Positions 37,175 through 46,782 are shown, numbered from the stretch's first letter. The stretch is 64,000 nt of DNA from Sphingomonas faeni (GCF_023195535.1 NZ_JALPNF010000010.1:1-64000); one strand, 5' to 3'. Notes: generated by a model from the letters alone, not told the origin. Numbers and translations are program-made.

Positions 37175-38448
37175 ACTGGTACCAAGGGAAGGTCGATCGT
37201 CACGGTACAGCCGACGCTCAGGCCATTGGCGAGCGCGTTGGCGGCATGGATCGATCCGTCATGCTGCTCGACGACCCACCGCGCGAGTGACAGGCCGAGC
37301 CCGGTGCCGCCCCGCGATCGCCCCGCATCCCCCTGGTAATAGGCGTCGAAGATCCGCGGCAAAGCCTCGTCCGCCACGCCCGATCCCTGATCCACCACAT
37401 CGATCCGCGCCGCATCATCATTGGTCGTGAGCCGTACGGTAACGGTTCCCCCGAATGGCGAAAACTTTACCGCGTTATCGACGATTGCAAGCACCGCCTG
37501 TTGCAGCCACCGCGCGTCGCCCCGCACAGTCAGCGGCGGCACCATAGTCTCGACCGCCAGCGCTACCTCGGCCGAGCGCGCATAACCACGTGCGGCGTCG
37601 CCCGCCCCCTCTACCAGCGTCGCCAGATCGATCAGCTCGCGCGCGAGTTGAAGCTGACCGTCATCCGCGCGCGCCAAGGCTAGCAATTCAGCGATCCGGT
37701 GTTCGAGAAACTCGGCATTAGCGACGACGTGCCCGAGCGCCTCGCGCAGTGCACGTGGCTCGGCAGCGAAATCGGCCAGCGCTACTTCCGCTTCTCCCCG
37801 CATCACGGTGATCGGAGTCCGCATTTCATGGCTGGCTTTTGCAAAGAACAGCCGACGCGATTGATCGATCATGGCAAGTTCCGCCGTCTTCTCCGAAACT
37901 TCATTGGCGAGCTGGCGATTGGCTGCGATCAACCCCAACGCTCCCAGCAACGCTGATCCGCCTGCCACCAGCACGAGTAGCACGGCCAGGATCGTCGTTC
38001 GCGCCCGCAGCCGGATCATGTCCGCGCCGATCCGCGCGGCTTCTGTGCGTTCCCGTGCGACGATGCGGGAGACCAGGTCCGCGAGTTCGCCGCGCCGCTT
38101 CGGATCGCCGGCCAGCACAGCGAGATGGTCCGCATCCACCGCCTCACGCACCTGCGCTGCGTGTTCGGCGGAAGCGGTAGGTAACAGCGCCGTCTCGGTG
38201 CGGATCAATCGTGCATAGGCGTGGAGATGCGGGCGCAGCGCCGCAGCGTCCCCGGTGTTTGCCAGCGTTTCGATCCGCGACACGGCCGCAAGCTGCGCCT
38301 GCGCGATTCCGGCGCGGTCAAAGTTCCGTCCCGCACTCGCAAGGCTTAGGATGAACGCCGTCGCCAACGCTGCCAGTGATACCAACAGCGCAATGGAACA
38401 CAGCGCAGCGAGCGTTAGTGGCTGACGTAGGCGAGTTTCAATCGACAT
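37171..38448 (-). CDS. Sensor histidine kinase (425 aa)
   Basis: Membrane kinase paired with the OmpR regulator. TM helix one at about 10-35 (LAALCSIALLVSLAALATAF), a periplasmic helical sensor domain to about 150, TM two (TTILAVLLVLVAGGSALLGA), then HisKA with His in FAKASHEMRTPITVM and HATPase with NAVKFSPFGG, DQGSGVADE and GGTGLGLSLARW. There is no obvious HAMP domain. Its stop overlaps the regulator ATG by 4 bases. Signal unknown; the sensor region is all-helical like four-helix-bundle chemosensors. Confidence 0.92.
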   Translation of the reverse strand: MSIETRLRQPLTLAALCSIALLVSLAALATAFILSLASAGRNFDRAGIAQAQLAAVSRIETLANTGDAAALRPHLHAYARLIRTETALLPTASAEHAAQVREAVDADHLAVLAGDPKRRGELADLVSRIVARERTEAARIGADMIRLRARTTILAVLLVLVAGGSALLGALGLIAANRQLANEVSEKTAELAMIDQSRRLFFAKASHEMRTPITVMRGEAEVALADFAAEPRALREALGHVVANAEFLEHRIAELLALARADDGQLQLARELIDLATLVEGAGDAARGYARSAEVALAVETMVPPLTVRGDARWLQQAVLAIVDNAVKFSPFGGTVTVRLTTNDDAARIDVVDQGSGVADEALPRIFDAYYQGDAGRSRGGTGLGLSLARWVVEQHDGSIHAANALANGLSVGCTVTIDLPLVPV

Positions 38449-38499
38449 GGCCCGATCCTAGTCGTCGCGCGCCGCCGAACAAGAAGGAGCATATTGAAC

Positions 38500-39540
38500 T
38501 AGGTGTTTGATCCCACGGTTTGATGGTGCGATCCTTTCGTTGGAATGGAAGGAAGCCATATGGGACAGGTACGTCACGGGAGCGCCACGACCACGCACGC
38601 CATCAGAGCAGCAATACAGCGATCGCAAGCTTCGCTCTCGACGCTGAGCCGGGAGCTTGGGATAAACCCGAAGACGGTGGCGAAGTGGCGTAAGCGAACG
38701 ACGGTCGAGGATTTGAATACCGGGCCGAAGGCCCCTCACTCCACGACCCTAACCGAAGCCGAGGAGGCAGCGGTCGTCGCATTCCGGCGTCACACGTTGC
38801 TGCCGCTGGACGACTGCCTCTACGCATTGCAGCCGTCGATCCCGCACCTGAGCCGGTCAGCACTGCACCGCTGCCTGCAACGCCATGGCATCTCCCGTCT
38901 GCCGGACATCGAAGGCGACAAGCCAAAGCGGCAGCGCTTCAAACGCTACCCTATCGGCTTCTTCCACGTGGATATTGCCGAGGTGCAGACCGCCGAAGGC
39001 AAGCTTTATCTGTTCGTAGGCGTCGACCGCACGAGTAAGTTCGCGGTGACGCAGTTGGTCGACAAGGCTGACAGGCGGACGGCTTGGGAATTTCTGGAAC
39101 ACCTGCTGAAAGCGGTGCCGTACCCAATCCACACGATCCTGACCGACAACGGCATCCAGTTCGCCGAGCAGCCGCGCAACCGCAACACCGCCTGGTCGCG
39201 GCAGATGCGCTTCGACATGATCTGCGAAGCCAATGACATCGAGCACCGGCTTACCAAGCCGAACCACCCTTGGACCAATGGTCAGGTTGAGCGGATGAAC
39301 CGCACCATCAAGGAAGCCACCGTCAAACGCTTCCACTACGAGAGCCACGAGCAGCTACGGACGCACCTTGGACGCACCTTGGACGCACCTTGCCGACTTC
39401 ATGGCTGCGTATAATTTTGCCCGCCGACTGAAGACGCTCAGCGGCCTCACACCCTACGAATACATCGCCAAGATCTGGACGTCAGAGCCGGACAGGTTCA
39501 TCGTCGATCCGATCCACCATATGCCGGGACTAAACACCTA
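38500..39540 (+). mobile_element. IS481-family element, copy A (1041 bp)
   Basis: Ends are inverted: TAGGTGTTTGATCCC at the left and GGGACTAAACACCTA at the right. The single transposase gene is broken by a 22-bp tandem expansion. Copy B at 52410-53428 is 1019 bp, exactly 22 bp shorter, which fits. No flanking target duplication was seen. Copy A and copy B face opposite ways and bound the 12.9-kb detoxification region. Confidence 0.85.
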
Positions 39541-39541
39541 G
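38545..39541 (+). pseudogene. IS481-family transposase, frameshifted (copy A)
   Basis: The N-terminal helix-turn-helix (LSRELGINPKTVAKWRKR) and the DDE core with FHVDIAEVQTAEGKLY, ILTDNGIQFAEQP and NGQVERMNRTIKEA are intact. At 39357-39395 the unit GGACGCACCTT occurs three times in tandem where copy B has one (as GGACGCACCTC). The extra 22 bases shift the frame, so the last 56 residues are lost and the ORF ends early at 39414. The downstream sequence (LADFMAAYNFARRL) continues in the shifted frame to 39541. Confidence 0.9.
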
Positions 39542-39753
39542 CTTAACTCAGCCGCCAAACTGTCCAAGAAGGCGGGACCACCTCAATCCGCTGAGCATCA
39601 TGACCCCGCCAGAAAAGATATCCACCACCCTGCAATGTGCTGGTGGTTTTCGCAACGGGTTTTCCGATGTTGAGGAAGCGTCGCTATGGCAAAATCCATC
39701 GCGCATTGGTAGCGCCGGCCGCCCTTCCCAATCGGGATAGGACAAATTGAAAG

Positions 39754-40474
39754 TCAGGCGATTGTATCCACCACACCGCCGTCAACGCGTAGCGCCGCAC
39801 CGGTGGTCGCGGACGCCTGCGGAGAGGCGATATAGACACACAGGTTGGCGACTTCTCCGACCGTGGCAGCACGCCGAATAATCGAGGACGGTCGGTGCGC
39901 CTTGACGAAATCGGCGCCGGGCCTCTTCCAACGATTTGCCCGATGCGACCGCGCCCGCCATGCGCTTGGCCAGCCCACGCGACAGTGCAAGGTCGGCCGT
40001 CTTGGTCACGCCATAGTGGATCATGTCCGCCGGGATATTTAGGCCGGATTCCGAGGACAGGAACAGCACGCGGCCCCAGCCCTTGTCCCGCATGCCCGGC
40101 AGGTATGCCCGGGAGAGGCGTACGCCTGACATCACGTTGACCCGAAAGAAGCGCTCCCACTCTTCGTCAGGCGTTTCGAAAAAGTCTTGCGGGCCGAAGA
40201 TGGCGGCATTGTTCACCAGGATATCGACCGCCGGAAGCGCGGATACGATGGCATCGCATCCGGCTTCCGTTCCGACGTTTCCGGCCACACCGCGCACATC
40301 GGCATGCTCAACCTCACGCTTCAGCCTGGCCACCGCCGCCTGAGTGCGGCTCTCGTCGCGCCCGTTCAGGAAGACGATCGCCCCGGCTGCCGCCAACCCC
40401 TTCGCGATCGCAAAGCCGATGCCGGCGGTCGAGCCGGTCACGAGCGCCGTCTTGCCGGAAAGGTCGATGTTCAT
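39754..40474 (-). pseudogene. SDR-family oxidoreductase, frameshifted and internally deleted
   Basis: A short-chain dehydrogenase: TGxxxGIG nucleotide motif TGSTAGIGFAIAKGLA, NNA in DILVNNAAIFG, active-site Ser-Tyr-x3-Lys in SSESG...YGVTKTADL. After RMAGAVASGKSLEEA the frame is lost by one extra base near 39925; the correct C-terminus (DFVKAHRPSSIIRRAATV to VDGGVVDTIA) is in another frame to 39754. The segment between the Lys motif and ASGKSLEEA, where the PG substrate loop should be, is also missing about 30 residues. So two lesions are present and the gene is dead. Confidence 0.8.
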
Positions 40475-40521
40475 GCGCTATCTCCAGGGATGGTCGTTAT
40501 CGGTCGGGGTTGTCCGTAACG

Positions 40522-41376
40522 TCAGCCCTGCACGGCGAGTTGCGCCCGCACGGCATCGGCCAGCGGCATCGTCGGACGTCCGATCAGCTTCGCGAGCTGA
40601 TGACCGTCATCGAACAGCGCACCGTTTGAGGCATCGACGTCCCACGCCGCAAGCCCCTCGGCGAAGCCCTCGGGCAGGCCGACCTGCTTCAGGATTGCAG
40701 CGTATTCGGCCTGCGATAGATGGCGGTACGGGATGTCGCGACCGGTCTGGCGCGAGATCTCGGCGGCAAGGTCGGCAAGCGTCACCGCGTCGTCACCGGC
40801 CAGCTCATACGTCTTACCCTCATGGGCGTCGCTGGTCAGCACGACGGCTGCGGCCTCGGCATAATCGGCGCGGGTCGCAAGCGACAGGCGTCCCTCGCCA
40901 GCGCTGCCGACGAGCGCGCCATTCTCCAGGGCTGCGGGAATCGAGCCGGTGTAGTTCTCGGTGTACCAGCCATTGCGCAGGAGGGTCGTTGGGATACCGG
41001 AGGACGCCAGCAGCGCTTCGGTCGCGCGATGCTCCTCGCCCAGACTGATCGGCGAGCGGTCGGCATGCAGCAGGCTGGTATAGACGATACGCTTGATGCT
41101 TGCCTGCTTGGCGGCCTCGATGACGTTGCGGTGCTGCGGCTCGCGCTGCCCGACCTCGCTCGATGAGATCAGGAGCAGCGTGTCGACCCCGGCCAGCGCC
41201 GGAGCGAGCGTCTCGGGCTGCGCGTAATCGAAAGCGCGTGCCTCCACGCCCAGATCGCTGGCCTTTTCGGGCGAGCGCACCAGCGCCACGATCGGCTCGC
41301 CGGTCAATTTGCGCTTCAGGCTTTCGATGACGAGGCGGCCAAGCTGGCCGGTCGCGCCGGTGACGGCGATAGTCAT
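40522..41376 (-). CDS. NmrA/QorB-like NAD(P)H-dependent quinone oxidoreductase (284 aa)
   Basis: Atypical SDR of the QorB (YtfG) type, which reduces quinones with NADPH. Nucleotide-binding VTGATGQLGRLVIESL at the N-terminus, VDTLLLISSSEVGQR, and RNGWYTENYTGSI, all typical of the family. ATG at 41376 follows GAAGGAGAA. Length is normal. It probably detoxifies quinones, in line with the adjacent dioxygenase and MDR genes. Confidence 0.88.
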   Translation of the reverse strand: MTIAVTGATGQLGRLVIESLKRKLTGEPIVALVRSPEKASDLGVEARAFDYAQPETLAPALAGVDTLLLISSSEVGQREPQHRNVIEAAKQASIKRIVYTSLLHADRSPISLGEEHRATEALLASSGIPTTLLRNGWYTENYTGSIPAALENGALVGSAGEGRLSLATRADYAEAAAVVLTSDAHEGKTYELAGDDAVTLADLAAEISRQTGRDIPYRHLSQAEYAAILKQVGLPEGFAEGLAAWDVDASNGALFDDGHQLAKLIGRPTMPLADAVRAQLAVQG

Positions 41377-41405
41377 GACAATTCTCCTTCGGTGACGCGG
41401 TGAGA

Positions 41406-42206
41406 TCAGTTGAAACGGAAGCCGGAGATGGCGGTCGACAGCACTTCCTCGGCATAGACCCGGGCGCCTTGGCCTTCGGCCGCGCCGGCCGCGACCATCA
41501 GGGGCAGCAGATGCTCCTCCTTGGCCGGGGGATGGGCGAACCGTGCCGAGGGCGCATCGGCCCAGCGCGCCAGGCGCTCGGCCCGCTGCGGGCCGTCGAG
41601 TTCCATGCTTTCGGCCAGCCACTGGTCGAACGCTTGCGAGCCGGGCGTCGAGCGCGGGTCGCCATAGGCGCGCATGTTGTGAAAGCTCATGCCCGAGCCG
41701 AGGATCAGCACGCCCTCCTCACGCAGCGGCGCAAGGGCGCGGCCCGCAGCGACATGGAGGGCCGGATCCAGCCCCCGCTCGACGGACATTTCGATCAGCG
41801 GAATGTCCGCATCCGGAAAAGCCACTTTGAGGGGGACGAACACGCCGTGATCCAGGCCCCGCTTCGCGTCGACAGTCGAGGGGATGCCCGCGTCCTTGAG
41901 CAGGGCCGCGGCACGAGCGGCGAGCGCGGGTGCGCCCGGCACGTCGTAGCGCAGCTGATAGGTATGGGGCGGGAAGTTGTAATAGTCGTAGATCAGTTCG
42001 GGCCGTTCGGCGCCGGTGAAGGCGAAGCCGTCCGTCTCCCAATGTCCCGAGACGACGAGGATGGCCTTGGGCTTCTCGGCGAGCGTGATCGGCAGGTTGC
42101 GCAGGAACGCTTCCATACCGGTCCACACGCCGCGCGGATCGTCCATGAAGAAGCAGGGGCCGCCGCCATGCGGGATGAAGTAGGTGGGCTGGACGCTCAT
42201 GGTCAT
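41406..42206 (-). CDS. Class III extradiol ring-cleavage dioxygenase, DODA/YgiD-like (266 aa)
   Basis: Family of 4,5-DOPA dioxygenase-like enzymes (LigB fold) that open catechol rings with non-heme metal. Metal and active-site His: FIPHGGGPCFF, VVSGHWETDG, GLDHGVFVPL and GSGMSFHNMR. ATG at 42206 follows CCGGAGTG; 42200 is the alternative. The enzyme may act on catechols or quinol compounds. Divergent from the LysR gene at 42333, which probably controls it. Confidence 0.9.
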   Translation of the reverse strand: MTMSVQPTYFIPHGGGPCFFMDDPRGVWTGMEAFLRNLPITLAEKPKAILVVSGHWETDGFAFTGAERPELIYDYYNFPPHTYQLRYDVPGAPALAARAAALLKDAGIPSTVDAKRGLDHGVFVPLKVAFPDADIPLIEMSVERGLDPALHVAAGRALAPLREEGVLILGSGMSFHNMRAYGDPRSTPGSQAFDQWLAESMELDGPQRAERLARWADAPSARFAHPPAKEEHLLPLMVAAGAAEGQGARVYAEEVLSTAISGFRFN

Positions 42207-42332
42207 ACACTCCGGTGCAGGCGCCACGGAGGCGGCCTGGATCATCGATCTGATGGCCAGAATATGTGCCCGCTATCGCGCAATGATAATCGCTCGCGTA
42301 GAAGGATCAGCTTCAACCACGGGTAGGAAGTC

Positions 42333-43241
42333 ATGGCGGATCGGTTGACGGGTATGGACGTGTTCGTGCGGGCGATCAGGCTCGGTGGCATCTCTGCTGC
42401 CGCCCGTGATCTGCACATGTCGCCTGCGATGGCGGCCAAGCACCTAGACGCCCTCGAAGCGCGGCTTGGCACAACGCTGGTCCAGCGCTCGACGCGTCGG
42501 CTGTCGCTGACCGAGGCAGGCACCGACTATCTCGAAAAGGCCGAACGTATCCTGATGGAGATCGGTGAAGCCGAGGCGGAGGCATCGTCGCGATCGATCA
42601 CCGCGCGGGGACTGCTGCGCGTCAGTGCGCCCGCCACCTTTGGCGTCCTGCACCTTGCCTCGCTCGTCCCTACGTTCTCCGCGCGTCATCCCGAGGTGAC
42701 GATCGAACTGGGCTTCAACGATCGCTACGTCGACCTGCTGGAAGAGCGATGGGATGTGGCCGTGAGGATCGGGCGCCTTGCCGACAGTGCGCTTGTTGCC
42801 CGCAAGCTCGTGGCGATGCGCATCGTGCTGTGTGCCGCCCCCGCCTACCTGGAGCGGCGCGGAACGCCCACCCGCCTGGTCGATCTTGGCGATCACGATT
42901 GCCTCGGCCACACCAACGCGTCGCTTGCAGGAACGACATCGTGGGCGTTCGGCAAAGACGGGACGATCAAAGTGCCGATCTCAGGATCGATGTGTTCCGA
43001 CAATGGCGAGGCCTTGGTTCGCGCTGCCATCGCGGGCCAAGGGCTGGTTTATGGGCCACGCTTTATTGCGGCAGAGGCGCTTCGCGCCGGCCAATTGAGC
43101 GAGCTTGAGCTGGACGAGCCGCCTATGATGCTGGGAGCGGCATATGCCATCACACACCCGACGCGGCGCCCCGCCGCCAAGACGCGGGCGTGGATTGACT
43201 TCTTAGCCGAAGCACTCCCCGCTCTTGGCACCGATTGGTGA
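42333..43241 (+). CDS. LysR-family transcriptional regulator (302 aa)
   Basis: Winged helix at residues 5-65 (MDVFVRAIRLGGISAAARDL, then LGTTLVQRSTRRLSLTEAG) and a periplasmic-binding-protein-like effector domain from 90. The effector is unknown. Divergent from the dioxygenase gene, 126 bases between starts, so it probably regulates that gene (and the QorB-like gene behind it) and its own expression. Confidence 0.9.
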   Translation: MADRLTGMDVFVRAIRLGGISAAARDLHMSPAMAAKHLDALEARLGTTLVQRSTRRLSLTEAGTDYLEKAERILMEIGEAEAEASSRSITARGLLRVSAPATFGVLHLASLVPTFSARHPEVTIELGFNDRYVDLLEERWDVAVRIGRLADSALVARKLVAMRIVLCAAPAYLERRGTPTRLVDLGDHDCLGHTNASLAGTTSWAFGKDGTIKVPISGSMCSDNGEALVRAAIAGQGLVYGPRFIAAEALRAGQLSELELDEPPMMLGAAYAITHPTRRPAAKTRAWIDFLAEALPALGTDW

Positions 43242-43459
43242 GAGGCCGAGCTAGCAGACGTCCCGAGTTTTCACCCGAGGACCGCGTCTGCTATCTCAAA
43301 ACATCATGGTCTTTTATGATTGTAGATATCAGTGACCCAGCGAAAGCGACGCCCACAACCGCACATGGCTGGCATCGATAACGCCGAGGCTTGGTCCCTT
43401 TCAGTTGGTGCAGCGGGGGCCGCGGGCGCGGCGGACGTTGCGGGTGAGCGTGAACCGCA
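43242..43459. other. Intergenic stretch, nothing assigned
   Basis: Two genes converge here. The sequence is unusually G/C-repetitive near 43405-43440 (GCAGCGGGGGCCGCGGGCGC). Frames in it resemble nothing I can name. No terminator stem with a T-tract was found. Confidence 0.4.
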
Positions 43460-44476
43460 TCACTGCCAACCCTCGATGACGATCTTGCCGCGTGCGGTAG
43501 TCCTCTCAAGCGCCTGGTGCGCGCGCTTGAGGTTCGCGGCGTTGATGGGGGAGAACCGTTCGGTGAGGGTGGTGCGCACCTCCCCGGCGTCCACGAGGCT
43601 GGCGATGGCCGACAGGGTCTGACCCTGCGTTTCCATATCAGCGGTCTCGAACATGGACCTGGTGAACATAAACTCCCAGTGGGTCGACACCGACTTGCGT
43701 TTGAACGGTACGACATCGAGCGTCTTGGGGTCGTCGATGAGCGCAAAACGTCCCTGCGGGGCGATCAGCTCGGCGATCTGCTCGATATGCTCGTCGGTGT
43801 GCGTGGTCGAGAAGACGAAAGCCGGCGCACCAATGCCCAAATTCGCCACTTGCCGAGCCAGCGGCTGGCGATGATCGATGACATGGTGCGCACCGAGCTC
43901 ACCCACCCAGGCCTGCGTTTCAGGGCGCGAGGCCGTCGCAATGACGATCAGCTCGGGTACTTGGCGAGCAAGCTGGATTGCCATCGAGCCTACCCCGCCG
44001 GCACCCCCGACAATCAACAGCGCATGTGCTGCACCGGCTACAGGAGTACGCACGGACAATCGCTCGAAGAGGGCCTCCCACGCGGTGATCGCCGTCAGCG
44101 GCAACGCCGCTGCCTCTGCCCAATCGAGGCTGGCCGGCTTCTTCCCGACAATGCGCTCGTCGACCAAGTGCAACTCGGCGTTGGTCCCATCACGGCCGAT
44201 GCTGCCGGCGTAGAACACCTCGTCGCCCGGTTCGAAGCCGCGCACTTCAGGGCCAACAGCGCGAACGACACCGGCGGCATCCCAACCCAGGACACGCCAA
44301 TCACCGTGGATCGAACCCGAGCCAGCGCGCACCTTCGTGTCAACCGGGTTTACCGAGACAGCCTTGACCTCGACGAGGAGATCACGGCCGGTAGCGTTGG
44401 GATCGGGAAGTTCGATATCGACGAGAGCTTCCGTGCGATCGATCGTTCCGGGCTGCTGGTAGCCGATTGCGCGCAT
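43460..44476 (-). CDS. Zinc-free MDR oxidoreductase, quinone-reductase-like (338 aa)
   Basis: Medium-chain dehydrogenase/reductase of the zinc-binding ADH-like family 1 type. N-terminal GroES-like domain with VEVKAVSVNPVDTKVRAG and LGWDAAGVVRAVG, Rossmann motif LLIVGGAGGVGSMAIQLA. No structural zinc Cys cluster is present. ATG at 44476 starts MRAIGYQQPG as expected for the family; the upstream start at 44533 is less likely. NADPH reduction of quinones or enones is inferred from relatives. Divergent-adjacent LysR at 44561 lies on the same strand. Confidence 0.9.
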   Translation of the reverse strand: MRAIGYQQPGTIDRTEALVDIELPDPNATGRDLLVEVKAVSVNPVDTKVRAGSGSIHGDWRVLGWDAAGVVRAVGPEVRGFEPGDEVFYAGSIGRDGTNAELHLVDERIVGKKPASLDWAEAAALPLTAITAWEALFERLSVRTPVAGAAHALLIVGGAGGVGSMAIQLARQVPELIVIATASRPETQAWVGELGAHHVIDHRQPLARQVANLGIGAPAFVFSTTHTDEHIEQIAELIAPQGRFALIDDPKTLDVVPFKRKSVSTHWEFMFTRSMFETADMETQGQTLSAIASLVDAGEVRTTLTERFSPINAANLKRAHQALERTTARGKIVIEGWQ

Positions 44477-44560
44477 GATAAATCCTATTGTCAGGGGCTG
44501 TATAGCGAACTTTGTCGTGTACGGGATACGCACAAGCGACGTCGCGGTTCGGCATCGTCC

Positions 44561-45496
44561 TCAGGCTGGCGACGGCGTGGCTGCCGCTGCCGTCTTCCCC
44601 GTGAGGTCGGTGATGACCGCGCCGATCAGCGCCCGTAGCCAGCGGTGTGCGGGATCATGCCGATAGCGGACGTGCCAAGCCATTTCCACGGGAAAGCTGC
44701 CAAGGTCGACCGGAGCCGGCAGGATCTTCAGCCGGGGGTCGTGCATCAGCCGCCTGCAGATGAGCGAGGGCAAGGTGGCGCAATAGTCGGTCACCGCCAC
44801 CATCTCGGCTACCGCGAAGAAGTTTGTCACGGAGATTGCGACGTCACGCTTCAGCTGCTGCTGCGCCAGCGCCTGGAACAGCCCGGCGCGCATCCGTCCG
44901 GGCGGCACGATGTTAACGTGCTTCATCGCCTCGAACTGCTCGCGCGTCATGGCATCGCCGACGCCCGGATGGTCGGCGCGGACGGCGCAGGCGAGCCCTT
45001 CGTCCATCAGGTGCTGGACGACGAGATTGTCGGGCGGATCGACGATGCGGCCCAGTACGAGCGCCGTCGTGCCCGATACGACGCCTGTCTCCACAAGATC
45101 GTTGCCGTAGGGCGTCAGACGAAGCTTTATGCCGGGAGCGACCTTCTCCAGGCGCGCCACGACAGCGGGGACGAGGGCGAACTCGACATAGCCGTTCGGC
45201 GCGATGGTGAAGAGCCGTTTGGCCTGTACGGGGTCGAAGGCCTGCTGACCGAGGACCGCGTTGTCGAGCTGCGCGAGTGCCTCGGCGATCAGCGGTGAGA
45301 GTTCAAGCGCGATCGGGGTCGGCTGGATGCCGTAGCGCTCGCGGACGAACAGCTGGTCCTGAAGCATCAGTCGTAGACGCGATAGGGCGTTAGACAGGGC
45401 GGGCTGCGTCATGCCCATGCGCTCGGCGGCCCGCGTGACGCTGCGCTCCTCCATCAACGCGACGAAGATCGGCAGCAGGTTCAGATCGTAGCGCAT
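44561..45496 (-). CDS. LysR-family transcriptional regulator, NodD/LinR-like start (311 aa)
   Basis: Begins MRYDLNLLPIFVALMEERSV, the usual N-terminus of a LysR subgroup that controls catabolic genes. HTH with RMGMTQPALSNALSRLR; effector domain from 90. Divergent from the DJ-1/PfpI gene at 45610, with 113 bases between, and probably controls the 45610-48126 group. Confidence 0.9.
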   Translation of the reverse strand: MRYDLNLLPIFVALMEERSVTRAAERMGMTQPALSNALSRLRLMLQDQLFVRERYGIQPTPIALELSPLIAEALAQLDNAVLGQQAFDPVQAKRLFTIAPNGYVEFALVPAVVARLEKVAPGIKLRLTPYGNDLVETGVVSGTTALVLGRIVDPPDNLVVQHLMDEGLACAVRADHPGVGDAMTREQFEAMKHVNIVPPGRMRAGLFQALAQQQLKRDVAISVTNFFAVAEMVAVTDYCATLPSLICRRLMHDPRLKILPAPVDLGSFPVEMAWHVRYRHDPAHRWLRALIGAVITDLTGKTAAAATPSPA

Positions 45497-45609
45497 GCAG
45501 TCATCCTGTTAGCGTTATATCTGAAATCAGAAAGATAAACTTCTGAAATATGTCAACGAGGCCCATTTCCCATCCATCGGCGACGGACGCCGCGAACATG
45601 GAGGTTCAG

Positions 45610-46404
45610 ATGAGCAAGGGACAGGTTCTCGTTCTTGGATCGAACGCGACGCAGATCGGTCTTCGTGGCGGCGGTACCGCGACGGTCGGTCAGTATCTCA
45701 ACGAGACGGCGGTCCCCGCGCTGGCTCTGCTCGACGCCGGCTATGACATTGTTCTCGCCACGCCCAATGGGGCCAAGCCGCACATCGACGCCGTCTCCGT
45801 TTCGGTTGATCATTTTGGCGGCGATCAGACGGCATTCCAGCGCGCCAAGGACTTTTTTGCCAGCCACCCGGCGATGAACGACGTCCGCAGCTTGCGCTCT
45901 GTCGTCGAGGGCGGCCTGGACGGCTTTGTCGGAGTGTTCGTGCCGGGCGGCCACGCTCCCGTCGTCGACCTGATGCAGGACCACGACGCGGGCACGATCC
46001 TCCGTCACTTCCACACGGCGGCCAAGCCGACCGCGCTTCTCTGCCACGGACCGGTAGCCGTTGTCGCTACGCTCGACGATGCTCCGGCCTTCCGCAAGGC
46101 GCTGGAGGAAGGCGATGACGCCGGGGCGGCCGACCTGGCGCGAGACTGGATCTACTCGGGCTACCGCATGACTGTCTTCTCGGCGAGCGAGGAGAAGATC
46201 GCCGAGGAGCAAGTGCTGAAGGGCGAGCTCTTCTTCGACATGGAAAAGGCGCGGCGCTCGGCCGGTGGCGACGTCTCGGTCACTGACAAGAACTTCGCTT
46301 CGAATGTCGTCGTGGACCGGGAGCTGATCACGGGTCAGAATCCGGCGTCGGACCAGGCCATGGCCGACGCTTTGATCGAAGCCCTCGATCGCGCCGCTGC
46401 GTGA
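45610..46404 (+). CDS. DJ-1/PfpI-family protein, Hsp31-like (264 aa)
   Basis: Glutamine-amidotransferase-like fold used in glyoxalase, chaperone or deglycase roles. Nucleophile elbow: Cys in ALLCHGPVAVV (near residue 150), and the upstream Glu/Asp motif GVFVPGGHAPVVDL. ATG at 45610 is preferred as ATGGAGGTTCAG places GGAGG 6 bases before it; earlier ATGs at 45598 and 45550 are possible. Likely protects against reactive carbonyls. First gene of a five-gene plus-strand group. Confidence 0.9.
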   Translation: MSKGQVLVLGSNATQIGLRGGGTATVGQYLNETAVPALALLDAGYDIVLATPNGAKPHIDAVSVSVDHFGGDQTAFQRAKDFFASHPAMNDVRSLRSVVEGGLDGFVGVFVPGGHAPVVDLMQDHDAGTILRHFHTAAKPTALLCHGPVAVVATLDDAPAFRKALEEGDDAGAADLARDWIYSGYRMTVFSASEEKIAEEQVLKGELFFDMEKARRSAGGDVSVTDKNFASNVVVDRELITGQNPASDQAMADALIEALDRAAA

Positions 46405-46475
46405 GTACCAGGATGACGGGCGGGGCGCTCAGGATGCGCCCCGCTTCGCATATAACCATGACAAGGAACGGTGCC

Positions 46476-46772
46476 ATGACAGCCAACGTGAAGATCGTCG
46501 CCGTGCTCACCGCCCGTGCGGATACCGTCGACCGCCTGCACGCTCTGCTCGACGCCATGTTAAAGCCGAGCCGTGCGGAGCCGGGCAATTTGCGCTACGA
46601 TCTCTGGCAGGACCAGAGCGATCCGAACCGCTTCGTCCTCGACGAGCTGTACGCGGACTCGGATGCGGTTGCCGCCCACCGCGCGACGCCCCACTTCCAG
46701 AACTACCTCTCTCAGATCGGCGATCTGGCCGAGCGCGGCGCGTTCGTCCTCAACCCCGTCTCCGCGACCTGA
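46476..46772 (+). CDS. Antibiotic-biosynthesis-monooxygenase-like protein, ABM (98 aa)
   Basis: Dimeric alpha/beta ferredoxin fold. Motifs of the family are present: KIVAVLTARADTVDRL, AEPGNLRYDLWQD, FVLDELYADSDAVAAH and HFQNYLSQI. Relatives are heme-free monooxygenases on quinones or have no known activity. ATG at 46476 follows AAGGAACGG; 46458 is possible. Second gene of the DJ-1 group. Confidence 0.87.
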   Translation: MTANVKIVAVLTARADTVDRLHALLDAMLKPSRAEPGNLRYDLWQDQSDPNRFVLDELYADSDAVAAHRATPHFQNYLSQIGDLAERGAFVLNPVSAT

Positions 46773-46782
46773 GGGTGCTGCC

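Noticed and set aside
43291..43746. Minus-strand frame of 151 codons near the MDR end
   Set aside because: Overlaps the MDR gene in another frame; low-complexity Arg/Pro composition typical of shadows.
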